A stretch of DNA of 64,000 nucleotides from Ornithinibacillus caprae (GTDB lineage: Bacteria; Bacillota; Bacilli; Bacillales; Amphibacillaceae): the NCBI RefSeq assembly GCF_009728145.1, contig NZ_WOCA01000017.1, positions 1 through 64,000 of the forward strand. Reading direction: 5' to 3'. The notes below the pieces were generated by a model. That model was not told the origin of the DNA, did no database searches, and worked only from the letters and a program-made list of their open reading frames with translations. Shown piece after piece: positions 25,573-34,405 of this stretch (position 1 is its first letter; the number at the start of each line of letters is the position of its first letter). Position numbers and translations under genes: made by a program.

Positions 25573-25651
25573 ATCGTCAGCTGCGAAAACTTATATCAAT
25601 TATAACAGACATTAAAACAAATAAAAAGGGTGTAATTTTCAGAAAATGAAA

Positions 25652-26080
25652 TTAGTTAACATTTGCATTAATGTCTGAAGCTATTTGCTGTAAGTCTTCT
25701 GAAGTATATTCCTCGGGACGAGCATCCCAATTTAAAGAGAAACCATCTTCTTGTCCATAACGCGGAATTAAGTGAATATGTAAGTGGAAGACAGATTGAT
25801 ATGCTTGTTTCCCATTATTGTTCAGCAAATTGATTCCAACAGGGTTATATGCGTCCTTAATAGCGTTTGCAATTTTTGGAACACGTGCAAATAATTCTTT
25901 TGCAACCTCTGCTGGTGTTTCATAAATATTTTCTGTATGTGTTTTTGGAATTACTAGGGTGTGGCCTTTTGTCACTTGACTAATATCTAGGAATGCATAG
26001 ACATGATCATCCTCATAGACTTTTGCAGATGGAATTTCACCTTGGATTATTTTACAAAAAATACAATCTTCATGTGGCAT
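25652..26080 (-). CDS. hit: HIT-family protein Hit
   Basis: A 142-aa histidine-triad nucleotide-binding protein. The triad HLHIHLIP (about residues 97-104) is the catalytic HxHxH motif of Hint-type purine-nucleoside phosphoramidate hydrolases. CIFCKIIQGEIPSAKVYEDD near the N-terminus is the family start and includes a CxxC that may bind zinc together with later His residues. It is cytoplasmic. In B. subtilis hit is divergent from ecsA, as here. The gap to ecsA is unusually long, 951 bp. Confidence 0.95.
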   Translation of the reverse strand: MPHEDCIFCKIIQGEIPSAKVYEDDHVYAFLDISQVTKGHTLVIPKTHTENIYETPAEVAKELFARVPKIANAIKDAYNPVGINLLNNNGKQAYQSVFHLHIHLIPRYGQEDGFSLNWDARPEEYTSEDLQQIASDINANVN

Positions 26081-26207
26081 ATTACAGACAACTCCTTCTG
26101 TTATTTTTCTCCATTTTATATACTTTAGCAGTGTAATGTAAAGTCTTTGACATTAGAATATATCTATCCATTTTATTTCTGAAGGCTCTTTTGTAAAAGA
26201 GTAAAGC

Positions 26208-26232
26208 GTCCGTGGGAAAGACTATCACGGAC
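26208..26232. repeat. Hairpin GTCCGTG...CACGGAC
   Basis: A perfect 7-bp inverted repeat with an 11-nt loop. The same design recurs at 26260-26285 and, slightly degraded, at 32109-32133. Confidence 0.75.
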
Positions 26233-26250
26233 AATTTGAATCCAGTGCGA

Positions 26251-26382
26251 GAGCATAAAGTCCATGAAAAAAAGCTGTCATGGACAAAAACCGATACGAA
26301 GCGACTACAAATCGTCCATGATGGAGATTAACTTCCTTGCCCCATTCGTTAGAAAGCCTCCTGCGAAGCATAGAATACGCAG
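26251..26382. repeat. Dispersed repeat, copy 1 (about 130 bp)
   Basis: It begins with the hairpin GTCCATG...CATGGAC (26260-26285), then ACGAAGCGA, CAAATCGTCCATGA and TTAACTTCCTTGC, and ends near AGAATACGCAG. The same blocks in the same order are found at 32099-32234. It is non-coding and has no transposase, so it is a short dispersed element. Confidence 0.8.
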
Positions 26383-26578
26383 GTGCAGTTTTTTTATCCG
26401 CGAGGAAGCTGAGTGTCGCCCTTGTACTGGGTGAAAGCGAAGTATTCTACTGGAGCGGTATTATAGCACTGAATAAAACAAGTGTATAAGAGCAAACCCA
26501 CGATAAAGTTAATGCGCAATTTACATCAATTACTCATTAAGACTCTTTGCGTAAAAACAGCTATTTCAAAAAAATAAA

Positions 26579-26609
26579 CAGGTCCCGCCCCTGGGGAGGG
26601 ACGGGCCTG
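26579..26609 (-). terminator. Strong imperfect hairpin with minus-strand T-run
   Basis: CAGGTCC and GGGCCTG pair (one G-U), followed by inner CCC/GGG pairs with single bulges. On the minus strand it is followed by TTTATTTTTTTG. No minus-strand gene lies upstream before ecsA, so it implies an unannotated transcript. Confidence 0.55.
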
Positions 26610-27031
26610 CTTTAAGAAGAACGAGGATGTCAATAAAACTAATGTGGGGACTTTGTAAGTTAGTTAATCGCAGAGCTTCATAACTTTCTTTTACAAAAAA
26701 CCTTTTTGTCAGCATCTCATGGCGTTGAGATCTCTTCTAACAAAAGGGTTCTATTTCATTAGATTATCGTTCACAAACACCTCATTTGTTTTTAACACAT
26801 TTTAATTGTAGTGAAGCCTTTTTATACGCCAACACTAACACCTCATTTGTGTTCAACAAATTGTATTGCCGTGAAACATCCTCGATCTTCACTAGTTATT
26901 GTGAACGGAAAACCATTTTATATACACATCATTTTTAAAAAAATGTCGAGATTCGTATGACAGTTTTTTTTGGCTTTATATCATAAAAGTGATAAAATTT
27001 AAAACAAGTGAACAATCTAGGAGGAGAACTC

Positions 27032-27775
27032 GTGGAGCCTTTGTTACGTATAGAGAATTTAGTTGGGGGCTATACCCATAAAAATGTATTACATGGCATT
27101 TCATTTGATGTCAACCCAAAAGAAATTGTTGGGTTGATTGGCTTAAACGGTGCCGGAAAAAGTACAACCATCAAGCATATTATTGGATTAATGCAAGCCA
27201 AAAAAGGATCCGTATCCATTAATGGTAAAACATTTCAAGAAAATCCAAGTGACTACCGAAATCGATTAGCTTATATACCAGAGATGCCAATCTTATATGA
27301 TGAGTTAACATTATATGAGCATCTACAGTTAACAGCCATGGCCTATGATATCCCGAAAGACGTTTTTGAAAAGCGCCTGGATATCTTACTAAAAGAATTC
27401 CGTATGGAAAAGAAATTAAAATGGTTCCCTGTTCATTTTTCTAAAGGGATGCGACAAAAGGTTATGATCATGTGTGCATTTTTAATTGAGCCATCACTTT
27501 ATATTGTGGACGAGCCTTTTGTTGGATTAGATCCATTAGGGATTCAATCGTATCTTCAGTTGATGGAAGATATGAAAAATAATGGATCTGGCATTTTGAT
27601 GTCTACACACATTTTAGCAACTGCAGAACGCTATTGTGATCGTTTTGTCATTTTGCACGAAGGAGAAATTAGAGCATTAGGTACATTAAAAGACTTACGG
27701 GAACAATTTAACATGCCAAATGCTACATTAGATGATCTCTATGTGCAATTAACAAAGGAAGATAATCATGTTTGA
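27032..27775 (+). CDS. ecsA: ABC transporter ATP-binding protein EcsA
   Basis: A 247-aa ATPase. Walker A is GLNGAGKSTT (about residues 37-46), signature FSKGMRQK (about 135-142) and Walker B LYIVDEPFVGLDP (about 155-167). With EcsB it forms a membrane complex that affects protein secretion, competence, sporulation and, in B. subtilis, processing by the site-2 protease RasP. The GTG at 27032 is preferred: AGGAGGAG lies 5-6 bp upstream and the length then equals B. subtilis EcsA. ecsB overlaps by 8 bp. Confidence 0.95.
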   Translation: MEPLLRIENLVGGYTHKNVLHGISFDVNPKEIVGLIGLNGAGKSTTIKHIIGLMQAKKGSVSINGKTFQENPSDYRNRLAYIPEMPILYDELTLYEHLQLTAMAYDIPKDVFEKRLDILLKEFRMEKKLKWFPVHFSKGMRQKVMIMCAFLIEPSLYIVDEPFVGLDPLGIQSYLQLMEDMKNNGSGILMSTHILATAERYCDRFVILHEGEIRALGTLKDLREQFNMPNATLDDLYVQLTKEDNHV

Positions 27776-28982
27776 TTCTCATGGTTTTTTCAAAAAAAGA
27801 TTTTCAGCTCACATGAAGGAAATGAGCAGGTATCTCCGTTATATATTCAATGGACATTTAGCGGTAGCGATGTTGTTTCTTATTTCTGCGCTAGCTTATT
27901 ACTACCAACAGTGGCTCGCACAGTTACCAGCTGACTTTCCTACTGCTTGGGTAATTGGTATTGCATTTGGTTTGATCGTAAGCTATAGTCCAGTTCGAAC
28001 ATTACTTAAAGAACCTGATTTAGTGTTCTTGATTACCGCAGAACATCGGATGGGTGATTATTTTCGTAATGCTTTGATGTATAGCTTCGTCATTCAATTA
28101 TATTTAATCTTATTAATAGTAGCTGCTCTTGGCCCATTATATTTTGAAACATACTCCGATCGAGAAGGGAGTACATATTTACTAACACTTGTTGTGGTAT
28201 TAATTTTTAAACTGTGGAATTTATTTGCAAACTGGTGGATGCTAAAAGTACGAGATGCAAGCATTCGCTACGTGGATCAGATTGCACGCTTGTTATTAAA
28301 TATTGCGGTTTTTTACTTCCTAATCAGTGGAGAAATATTATTAGCTGGAATAACCACGATCTTGTTTGTTGCCGTATTTTTGTATGATTTAAATCTTTCA
28401 AGAAAACAGGCAGGCTTAGCTTGGGAATTATTAGTGGAAAAAGATCAAAATAGAATGCAGACGTTTTATCGAATTGCCAATATGTTTACCGATGTCCCGC
28501 ATTTGAAAAATCGAATTAAAAACCGTCACTGGCTTGTTTCCTTTATTAGTAAAAGGATTCCATTCGCCAAAAAACATACGTATGATTACTTATATCGAAT
28601 TACATTTATTCGTGGTGGTGATTATGTTGGGATGTATGTTCGTTTAATTATCATTGGTGGTTTATTTATTTTCTTTGTTCCTAACATATGGATGAAGCTA
28701 CTTTTTGCTATATTGTTCTTATACATGAGCAGCTTTCAAATGATGACATTATATCAGCACCATCGAACAATAATGTGGCTAGATATTTATCCGGTTGAAA
28801 CGAAAGTAAGAAAGAAAGCATTGACCACATGGTTATTACAATTAACAATTATTCAAGCTGTAATTTTTGCTTGCATTTTCTTGGTAGCCCAATTGTATAT
28901 TGGTTTTGTGCTAGCGCTAATAGGTGGCGTGTTATTTAGTTATTTATTTATAAATGGATATGTAAAACAGAAAATTGCATGA
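27768..28982 (+). CDS. ecsB: ABC transporter permease EcsB
   Basis: A 404-aa integral membrane protein, near the B. subtilis EcsB length. Hydrophobic segments occur around residues 30-50, 60-78, 105-128, 140-160, 175-205, 290-325 and 350-395. It carries no ATP-binding motif and partners EcsA. Translational overlap with ecsA supports one complex. B. subtilis has ecsC next; here a terminator follows and no ecsC homolog is present in the window. Confidence 0.94.
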   Translation: MFDSHGFFKKRFSAHMKEMSRYLRYIFNGHLAVAMLFLISALAYYYQQWLAQLPADFPTAWVIGIAFGLIVSYSPVRTLLKEPDLVFLITAEHRMGDYFRNALMYSFVIQLYLILLIVAALGPLYFETYSDREGSTYLLTLVVVLIFKLWNLFANWWMLKVRDASIRYVDQIARLLLNIAVFYFLISGEILLAGITTILFVAVFLYDLNLSRKQAGLAWELLVEKDQNRMQTFYRIANMFTDVPHLKNRIKNRHWLVSFISKRIPFAKKHTYDYLYRITFIRGGDYVGMYVRLIIIGGLFIFFVPNIWMKLLFAILFLYMSSFQMMTLYQHHRTIMWLDIYPVETKVRKKALTTWLLQLTIIQAVIFACIFLVAQLYIGFVLALIGGVLFSYLFINGYVKQKIA

Positions 28983-29023
28983 AAAAAGGCATTCATAAGG
29001 CTGGACTTATGAATGCCTTTTTT
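28983..29023. terminator. ecsB terminator
   Basis: AAAAAGGCATTCATAAG and CTTATGAATGCCTTTTT form a 17-bp stem with a 6-nt loop and T-rich tail. The A-rich 5' side could also serve the opposite strand. Confidence 0.9.
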
Positions 29024-29026
29024 AGC

Positions 29027-29105
29027 AGTATAAGAAAGCTTTCTTAATACAGCAAAAGTGCAACTTGACTTTTGCTATAGAGGCTCGGTAAAAGCCAAGT
29101 TCTTA
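29027..29105. repeat. Dispersed hairpin element, copy 1
   Basis: AACTTGACTTTTGCT (29062-29076) faces GGTAAAAGCCAAGTT (29087-29101), forming an imperfect 15-bp stem. GAAAGCTTTC lies before it. A related element with the same order of blocks lies at 60778-60850. Both sit just after the terminator of a plus-strand operon. Confidence 0.6.
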
Positions 29106-29128
29106 ATGATGAATGACTAGACATTTTA

Positions 29129-30301
29129 TTATTTTTCTTGATATGCAAAATATGCATTAATTAATGTTTTTGCAGCTATTGGCAATGCACGTTCATCAAT
29201 ATCAAATTTTGGATGATGATGAGGGTATGGATTTCCTTCTTTATTTGCACCAGTGAAAAAGTAAGCACCCGGTCTTTCCATTGTGTAATAGGCAAAATCT
29301 TCCCCGCCCATAACTGGGATTACCTCTTCACGAGTATGGATTTCTATTATATTTTCACTTGCCTTTAGTACAAGTTCTGCTTCATCGGCATGATTTTTAA
29401 GTGGGGGGTAACCTTTTTCATAGTTAAAGGTGTATTTGACACCATTAGCAATACAGGTTCCCTCGATGATTTTTTCCATTTCGGAAATCACTAGCTCTTG
29501 GATTTCTGTATTTAAAAAACGTACAGTACCACTTAACGTAGCTGTGTCTGCAATAATATTAAATGCATTTCCTGCCTTAAACTCCCCAATTGTAACGACA
29601 GCCGTTTCTAACGGATCAATACGTCTACTTACGATTTGCTGTAGTTGAGATACAAGCTGTGAACCAATGACAATAGAGTCCTTTGTTTCATGAGGATAGG
29701 CACCGTGTCCACCTTGTCCTTGAATGGTAATGGTGAAACGGTCTGTACCAGCCATGAAAACATCTTTAGAGGTCTGTAGGACACCAAGTGGAGTTGTAGC
29801 CCATAAATGAGTACCAAATACGGCATCTATCCCCTCTAATGCACCATCTTCAATCATTGGTTTTGCCCCACCTGGAGCATATTCCTCTGCATGTTGATGT
29901 AAAAATACAATCGTTCCCGAAAGCTCGTCTTGATAGGCTTTCATCACTTTAGCAAGAGTAAGTAGGGTCGAGGTATGGCCATCATGGCCACAAGCATGCA
30001 TAACTCCATCGATTTTTGATTTATATGGTACATCTTTTTCATCTTGGATTGGCAGGCCATCAAAGTCTGCACGGAACGCAATAGTTTTACCTGGCTTTCC
30101 GCCTTTTAATGTAGCAACAATCCCATTACCACCAACGTTCTTGCGATATGGGATACCTAATTTTTCATAGAAATCTGCTATGTACTTTGCAGTTTTATAT
30201 TCTTTAAAGCTAAGTTCCGGATGTTGATGTAAATAACGACGAATATCAACCATTTCTGGATAATGCTCATCAATGGATTGATGAATATGTTCTAACAACA
30301 T
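29129..30301 (-). CDS. yhaA: M20-family amidohydrolase (YhaA-like)
   Basis: A 390-aa metallopeptidase-type amidohydrolase of the M20D/HipO group. These remove N-acyl groups from amino acids or act on related amides. Metal-binding blocks are ACGHDGHTS (about residues 103-111), HAEEYAPGGA (about 136-145, catalytic Glu-Glu), GTHLWATTP (about 163-171) and GGEDFAYY (about 332-339); a dimerisation domain lies between. There is no signal peptide. The exact substrate is unknown. AAAGGGGGA precedes the ATG. It follows ecsAB as in B. subtilis, but on the opposite strand to ecsB. Confidence 0.9.
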   Translation of the reverse strand: MLLEHIHQSIDEHYPEMVDIRRYLHQHPELSFKEYKTAKYIADFYEKLGIPYRKNVGGNGIVATLKGGKPGKTIAFRADFDGLPIQDEKDVPYKSKIDGVMHACGHDGHTSTLLTLAKVMKAYQDELSGTIVFLHQHAEEYAPGGAKPMIEDGALEGIDAVFGTHLWATTPLGVLQTSKDVFMAGTDRFTITIQGQGGHGAYPHETKDSIVIGSQLVSQLQQIVSRRIDPLETAVVTIGEFKAGNAFNIIADTATLSGTVRFLNTEIQELVISEMEKIIEGTCIANGVKYTFNYEKGYPPLKNHADEAELVLKASENIIEIHTREEVIPVMGGEDFAYYTMERPGAYFFTGANKEGNPYPHHHPKFDIDERALPIAAKTLINAYFAYQEK

Positions 30302-30662
30302 AGCGTCCCCCTTTTTGTTATTTTCTAACTAGTATAACATTAAATTTTATTCAATTGTGGAATAATAATCATTTCAAAATGTTAGTCGGGCCTACAATGC
30401 TGCTTTTTCATTTGATTTCGTATATTCAAATAATTGTATGTTAAGATGAATGTAATTATTTTGAGTGGGTTAAAGTTTAAAGTATAAAAGGCAAATGGAG
30501 AATGGCTTTTTTTATTCGTGATACTTCAAAATAGGTTAAATTTATTCGTAGAAAGCCTCATTACAATTCGAATATTTTTCATCTTCGAGCGACACTTTAT
30601 AAATGGACATTTCGAATATCTTCTTATATAAACCTGAAACGAATATGAAGGAGCTAAGGTTA
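30302..30662. other. 361-bp intergenic region, nothing assigned
   Basis: An AT-rich spacer between divergent yhaA and the SGNH hydrolase gene. It must hold both promoters. I found no convincing -35/-10 pair, dyad or terminator in it. Confidence 0.5.
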
Positions 30663-31889
30663 ATGAGATTATTACTTTATATAGTATCTAGTATTGTCCT
30701 AGTCTTTTTTATCTTTGTAAAAGTGACTGGAAGTGAAGAAACTGCTAATGAAGACTTAGAAACAAACGGAAATTGGGTTGGTGCTTGGTCAACAAGTATG
30801 CAAGCCCCATTTAATGAAGGTGTTTCTGATGAAGGATTTGAAAATCAGACGGTAAGGCAAATAATGTATCCTCATGCAGATGGACAAAAGATCCGTATTC
30901 GATTATCCAATGTGTTTGGTTCTGAATCGCTAACCATTAATGAGGTGTATGTTGCAGTTGCTGAAAAGGGTGCTGAGAATGTACCTGGTACGGAACAACA
31001 AATTACGTTTAGCAGAAATAAAAGTGTGACAATTCCACCGGGAGAAATCATATACAGTGACCCAATTGATTTTGAAGTTAAACGTAGGAAAAATATAGCA
31101 ATAAGTTTCTTTGTTCAAAATGCTTCTGGTCCAGCCACCTGGCATCCTCGTTCGTTGCAAACAACGTATATTGCAACTGGAAATCACGCTTCTGATTCTA
31201 GTGCTTCTGATTTTCAGACAAAGGAGGAGGCATGGTTTTGGGTAGATGGATTAGATGTAATTCCCAATCCTTCCTATAAAGGTGCTATTGCTGTTGTTGG
31301 CAGTTCGATTACGAACGGAAATTATTCCAAGCTTAATGCCAATAATCGATGGACCGACTATTTGGCAAAACGGCTACAAGAAGATTTAGGAGTGAAAATG
31401 TCTGTATTAAATGCAGGAATATCTGCTAATCAACTGATTAAAAGTGACCCTGAAAAAGGTGAAAATGCTTTAGATAGATTGGAACGAGATGTGTATAGTC
31501 GCTCGGGAGTCAAAGGAGTGATTCTTCATCAAGGGTTAAATGATATTCGTCATCATCCGGAATATGGTGCTGATAAAATAATTGAGAGAATTAGGGATAT
31601 TATTAAGGAAACTCATAATCAAGGGTTAAAAATCTATGTTGGCACATTAACACCGTTTAAAGGTTCGGGAATGTACACAGAAGAAAAGGAAGAAATACGT
31701 CAGGAAGTAAACAAATGGATCAGAACAAGTGATGAGTTTGACGGTGTGATAGATTTTGATGAAGCAGTAAGAAATCCGGATTCTCCTAAACGTTTCCTCC
31801 CTAGGTATGACTCGGGTGATCATCTGCATCCTAATGATGCAGGATATAAAAAAATGACTGAGGCAGTTGATCTTCGACTATTTGAATAG
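30663..31889 (+). CDS. Secreted or membrane-anchored SGNH/GDSL hydrolase
   Basis: A 408-aa protein with one N-terminal membrane or signal segment (LLLYIVSSIVLVFFIFVKV, about residues 3-21), so it acts outside the membrane. It has an N-terminal beta-rich region (about 35-190). The SGNH domain follows: block I AVVGSSITNG with the nucleophile Ser (about 215-224), NAGISANQL for block II, LHQGLNDIRHH for block III and DHLHPNDAGY with catalytic Asp/His for block V. Relatives are carbohydrate esterases or lipases. The ATG at 30663 is preferred because AAGGAG is 9 bp upstream; an ATG at 30645 is an alternative. It is monocistronic. Confidence 0.88.
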   Translation: MRLLLYIVSSIVLVFFIFVKVTGSEETANEDLETNGNWVGAWSTSMQAPFNEGVSDEGFENQTVRQIMYPHADGQKIRIRLSNVFGSESLTINEVYVAVAEKGAENVPGTEQQITFSRNKSVTIPPGEIIYSDPIDFEVKRRKNIAISFFVQNASGPATWHPRSLQTTYIATGNHASDSSASDFQTKEEAWFWVDGLDVIPNPSYKGAIAVVGSSITNGNYSKLNANNRWTDYLAKRLQEDLGVKMSVLNAGISANQLIKSDPEKGENALDRLERDVYSRSGVKGVILHQGLNDIRHHPEYGADKIIERIRDIIKETHNQGLKIYVGTLTPFKGSGMYTEEKEEIRQEVNKWIRTSDEFDGVIDFDEAVRNPDSPKRFLPRYDSGDHLHPNDAGYKKMTEAVDLRLFE

Positions 31890-31933
31890 CCCTAAACAGG
31901 AAGAATCTAAGATAAAATTGTATTAATCAATGG

Positions 31934-31963
31934 AAAATCCGAATTAATTCGGATTTTCTTTTT
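31934..31963 (+). terminator. Terminator of the SGNH hydrolase gene
   Basis: AAAATCCGAATTAATTCGGA begins a perfect 24-bp palindrome (31934-31957), followed by CTTTTT. Confidence 0.8.
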
Positions 31964-32427
31964 GGGATAGTTTCGTTATCTTCGCACTGCGGGATCTCAC
32001 CTATGCCTTTATTGGACCTGCGATACTCTGCCTACCTAAAACCTTTGTCCTACGGGAACAGCACGTGTCCGAAGCCCCAAAGTGAAGGTGCTAACTTGAG
32101 AGCAAAAAGTCCGTGATAGAAGCTATCACTGACAAAACCAATACGAAGCGAGAACAAATCGTCCATGAAGGAGGTTAACTTCCTTGCTCCCTTGCGCTAG
32201 GAAGCCTTCTTTGAAGGATTACTAGAATACGCAGCTCGATTCCAAGGAACCAAATTACGAATTAAATAATAGCCTCAAAATAATATCCTAAACTTCCTGA
32301 TCCTGAATCACTCTTCTTTAGAATGTAGCGCATTATTTATTAAAATGGTTTGTTAAATGAAGTATTTAAGGTATTATAGTATTAAAATATTTTCAAAAAT
32401 TTCATGATTTTACATAGGAGGCACTCT
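31964..32427. other. Gene-free region with dispersed repeat before the PAP2 gene
   Basis: About 460 bp without a supported gene. The centre (32099-32234) is the second copy of the 130-bp dispersed repeat. The right end must carry the promoter of the PAP2 gene; AGTATTTAAGGTATTATAGT near 32360-32380 is AT-rich and could hold a -10. Confidence 0.6.
32099..32234. repeat. Dispersed repeat, copy 2 (about 135 bp)
   Basis: It contains the imperfect hairpin GTCCGTGATAG/CTATCACTGAC, then ACGAAGCGA, CAAATCGTCCATGA, GTTAACTTCCTTGC, GGAAGCCTTC and AGAATACGCAG, in the same order as copy 1 at 26251-26382. Confidence 0.8.
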
Positions 32428-33072
32428 ATGAAGAAAAGGCATTATATCCTATTATTTTTATTTATAATGGTAGCAACAACAATAGGGGCTTGGATTTTAA
32501 AAATAACTAGAGGGGAATTACCTTATGTAGATCAATGGACAAGAGGACCGGTGGAAGCCTTTCCAGACACGTTTATTTACACGTTTTTTCGAGCGGTTAC
32601 TAACTTAGGTTCAGAGTCGTTTATGTATCCATTTACGATTATCGTTGGAATAGGTTTATGGATATTATTCAAACATTGGCTACCAGCGTTAATTTTTGCA
32701 GGTGGAACGCTAGTAAGTCATCTCTTAAATAAACTAGTAAAAACACTGGTTAATAGAGATAGACCAAGTATTTTAGTAGAGGCTAATGCAGAGGGGTATA
32801 GTTTTCCGTCTGGTCATGCAATGATCACGTTAGTATGTTACGGATTATTAGCTTATTTTATTACGACAAGGATGAAAAACAAAAAGTCAATAATTATTGT
32901 GCAAGCTGCTTTTGCAGTATTGATTTTTTTAATAGGAATTAGTAGGTATTTTATCAATGTACATTATTTAACGGATATTATGGCTGGTTTTTTCATGGGA
33001 TTCTTTTGTTTAATTGGATTTATTTTTCTATATGAAACCATACAAAAACGGAAAGATCAGTCTCGAGGCTGA
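32428..33072 (+). CDS. PAP2-family phosphatase (PgpB-like)
   Basis: A 214-aa membrane phosphatase of the PAP2 superfamily with about five helices. The three motifs are present: KTLVNRDRP (about residues 107-115), FPSGHAM (about 130-136) and SRYFINVHYLTDI (about 179-191), holding the catalytic His residues. Such enzymes remove phosphate from lipid carriers such as undecaprenyl pyrophosphate or phosphatidylglycerophosphate; which one is not determined. The ATG at 32428 has TAGGAGG before it. It is followed by an MFS exporter and a LiaFSR-type module, which fits a role in envelope maintenance. Confidence 0.92.
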   Translation: MKKRHYILLFLFIMVATTIGAWILKITRGELPYVDQWTRGPVEAFPDTFIYTFFRAVTNLGSESFMYPFTIIVGIGLWILFKHWLPALIFAGGTLVSHLLNKLVKTLVNRDRPSILVEANAEGYSFPSGHAMITLVCYGLLAYFITTRMKNKKSIIIVQAAFAVLIFLIGISRYFINVHYLTDIMAGFFMGFFCLIGFIFLYETIQKRKDQSRG

Positions 33073-33158
33073 GATAAAAGCATTCTAGGGTTGGTTACCT
33101 CTTCGTGAGATTTTAATTATGATAAGTGTAAGATCGAACGGAGGGGAGTTAATCATAG

Positions 33159-34394
33159 ATGGATGCAGTGGTAAAGCAAGACCAATTAAAGGTTCCTGTA
33201 TTTAAAAATCGCAATTTCATATTGTTACTAGTTAGTGCGTTATTCTCTTCGCCTGGTTATTATGTGTATTTAATCGGAGCGGAGTGGTTGATGTTATCAA
33301 TAAATGATAATCGTTTTTATTTTGGAATGCTATTTTTTGCGGCTTCGGTACCAAGATTATTATTACTAACAACTGGAGGGCTTATAGCTGATCGCTTTAA
33401 TAAACGGACCATTTTATTTTGTTCAGATTTTTCTCGTGCGATATTAATTGCAATTTTATTAAGCTTTATATGGATGGATTCTATTACAGCTGTTCATCTA
33501 ATTATACTAGCTGCGTGCTTTGGAATATCAGATGCGTTTAGTTATCCTGCAATGAATTCTTTAACCCCAGTGCTGCTAGAAGATGAGCAATTACAACGTG
33601 GAAATTCCTTCATGCAGATGACTACACAAATTAGTCCAATTCTTGGTCCAGCACTAGGTGGGACATTAATTGCATTATTAGGGTTTAAAGGTGTATTTAC
33701 AGTGGCACTTGTAATGTTATTATTGGCTTCTGTGGCAGTATTATTTATCCGCCTGAAGGAAGATAAGAAAGATGCGGAGCGACCTTCACCATGGGAAGAT
33801 TTTAAAGAAGGATGGAATTACGCAAGAAAAAATGAATTAGTAGTATCTATTGTTGTTATGGCCTTCTTTTTAAACTTCTTCTTCTCTGGGCCATTAACCA
33901 TTGGAATCCCAATTATGGTGAAGGATGTGTTTCATGGAGATGCAGTAAACTTAGCTACTGTTCAAACATCTCTAGGAATTGGGGCTTTGATTGGAGCTAT
34001 TGTTTTAGCAACAATCAAACTCAAAAAACCAGGATTTATAATGATAGGTGGACTAATCGCATTAGGTGTGATTTATACAATCACAGGTTTTTCGATTCAT
34101 ATCTATTTGACAGCCGTTTTAGTTGCATTAATGACATTTACAACACAATTTGTAAATATTCCATTAATCACGATGCTACAGCAAACGACGGATAAGCACA
34201 TGCTAGGTCGTATGATGAGTTTTCTAATGACTGTTTCAACAGGTTTTGTACCAGTATCATTTGTTGTCACATCTGTTCTTATCGCAATTGGGATAAGTAT
34301 ACAAACTATTATTATTGTTAGTGGAATAATTATAACCCTTATTGCAATCTACAACATGCGAAACAAAAAAATACTAGGATTTAAATTCGAATAG
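33159..34394 (+). CDS. Major facilitator superfamily exporter
   Basis: A 411-aa MFS protein with about twelve hydrophobic segments and the MFS motif between helices 2 and 3 (GGLIADRFNKRTIL, about residues 69-82). It belongs to the MFS_3-type drug or siderophore exporter group (EntS-like region ISPILGPALGGTLIALLG, about 158-175). The substrate is unknown. The liaF-like gene follows 11 bp later, so it is probably cotranscribed with the stress module. Confidence 0.9.
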   Translation: MDAVVKQDQLKVPVFKNRNFILLLVSALFSSPGYYVYLIGAEWLMLSINDNRFYFGMLFFAASVPRLLLLTTGGLIADRFNKRTILFCSDFSRAILIAILLSFIWMDSITAVHLIILAACFGISDAFSYPAMNSLTPVLLEDEQLQRGNSFMQMTTQISPILGPALGGTLIALLGFKGVFTVALVMLLLASVAVLFIRLKEDKKDAERPSPWEDFKEGWNYARKNELVVSIVVMAFFLNFFFSGPLTIGIPIMVKDVFHGDAVNLATVQTSLGIGALIGAIVLATIKLKKPGFIMIGGLIALGVIYTITGFSIHIYLTAVLVALMTFTTQFVNIPLITMLQQTTDKHMLGRMMSFLMTVSTGFVPVSFVVTSVLIAIGISIQTIIIVSGIIITLIAIYNMRNKKILGFKFE

Positions 34395-34405
34395 GGGGTA
34401 AAAAC

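Larger units (their letters stand above)
26081..27031. other. 951-bp gene-free region between hit and ecsA
   Basis: No convincing reading frame is present on either strand. The left half holds hairpins and a dispersed repeat (26208-26382). The centre has a strong imperfect hairpin (26579-26609) that would end a minus-strand transcript. The right half has a 14-bp direct repeat, AACACCTCATTTGT, at 26776 and 26837. An unannotated RNA on the minus strand is possible. Confidence 0.7.

Noticed and set aside
26575-27000. RNase P RNA, tmRNA, SRP RNA or 6S RNA in the hit-ecsA gap
   Set aside because: None of the conserved core sequences of these RNAs was found; only an unassigned transcript is suggested.
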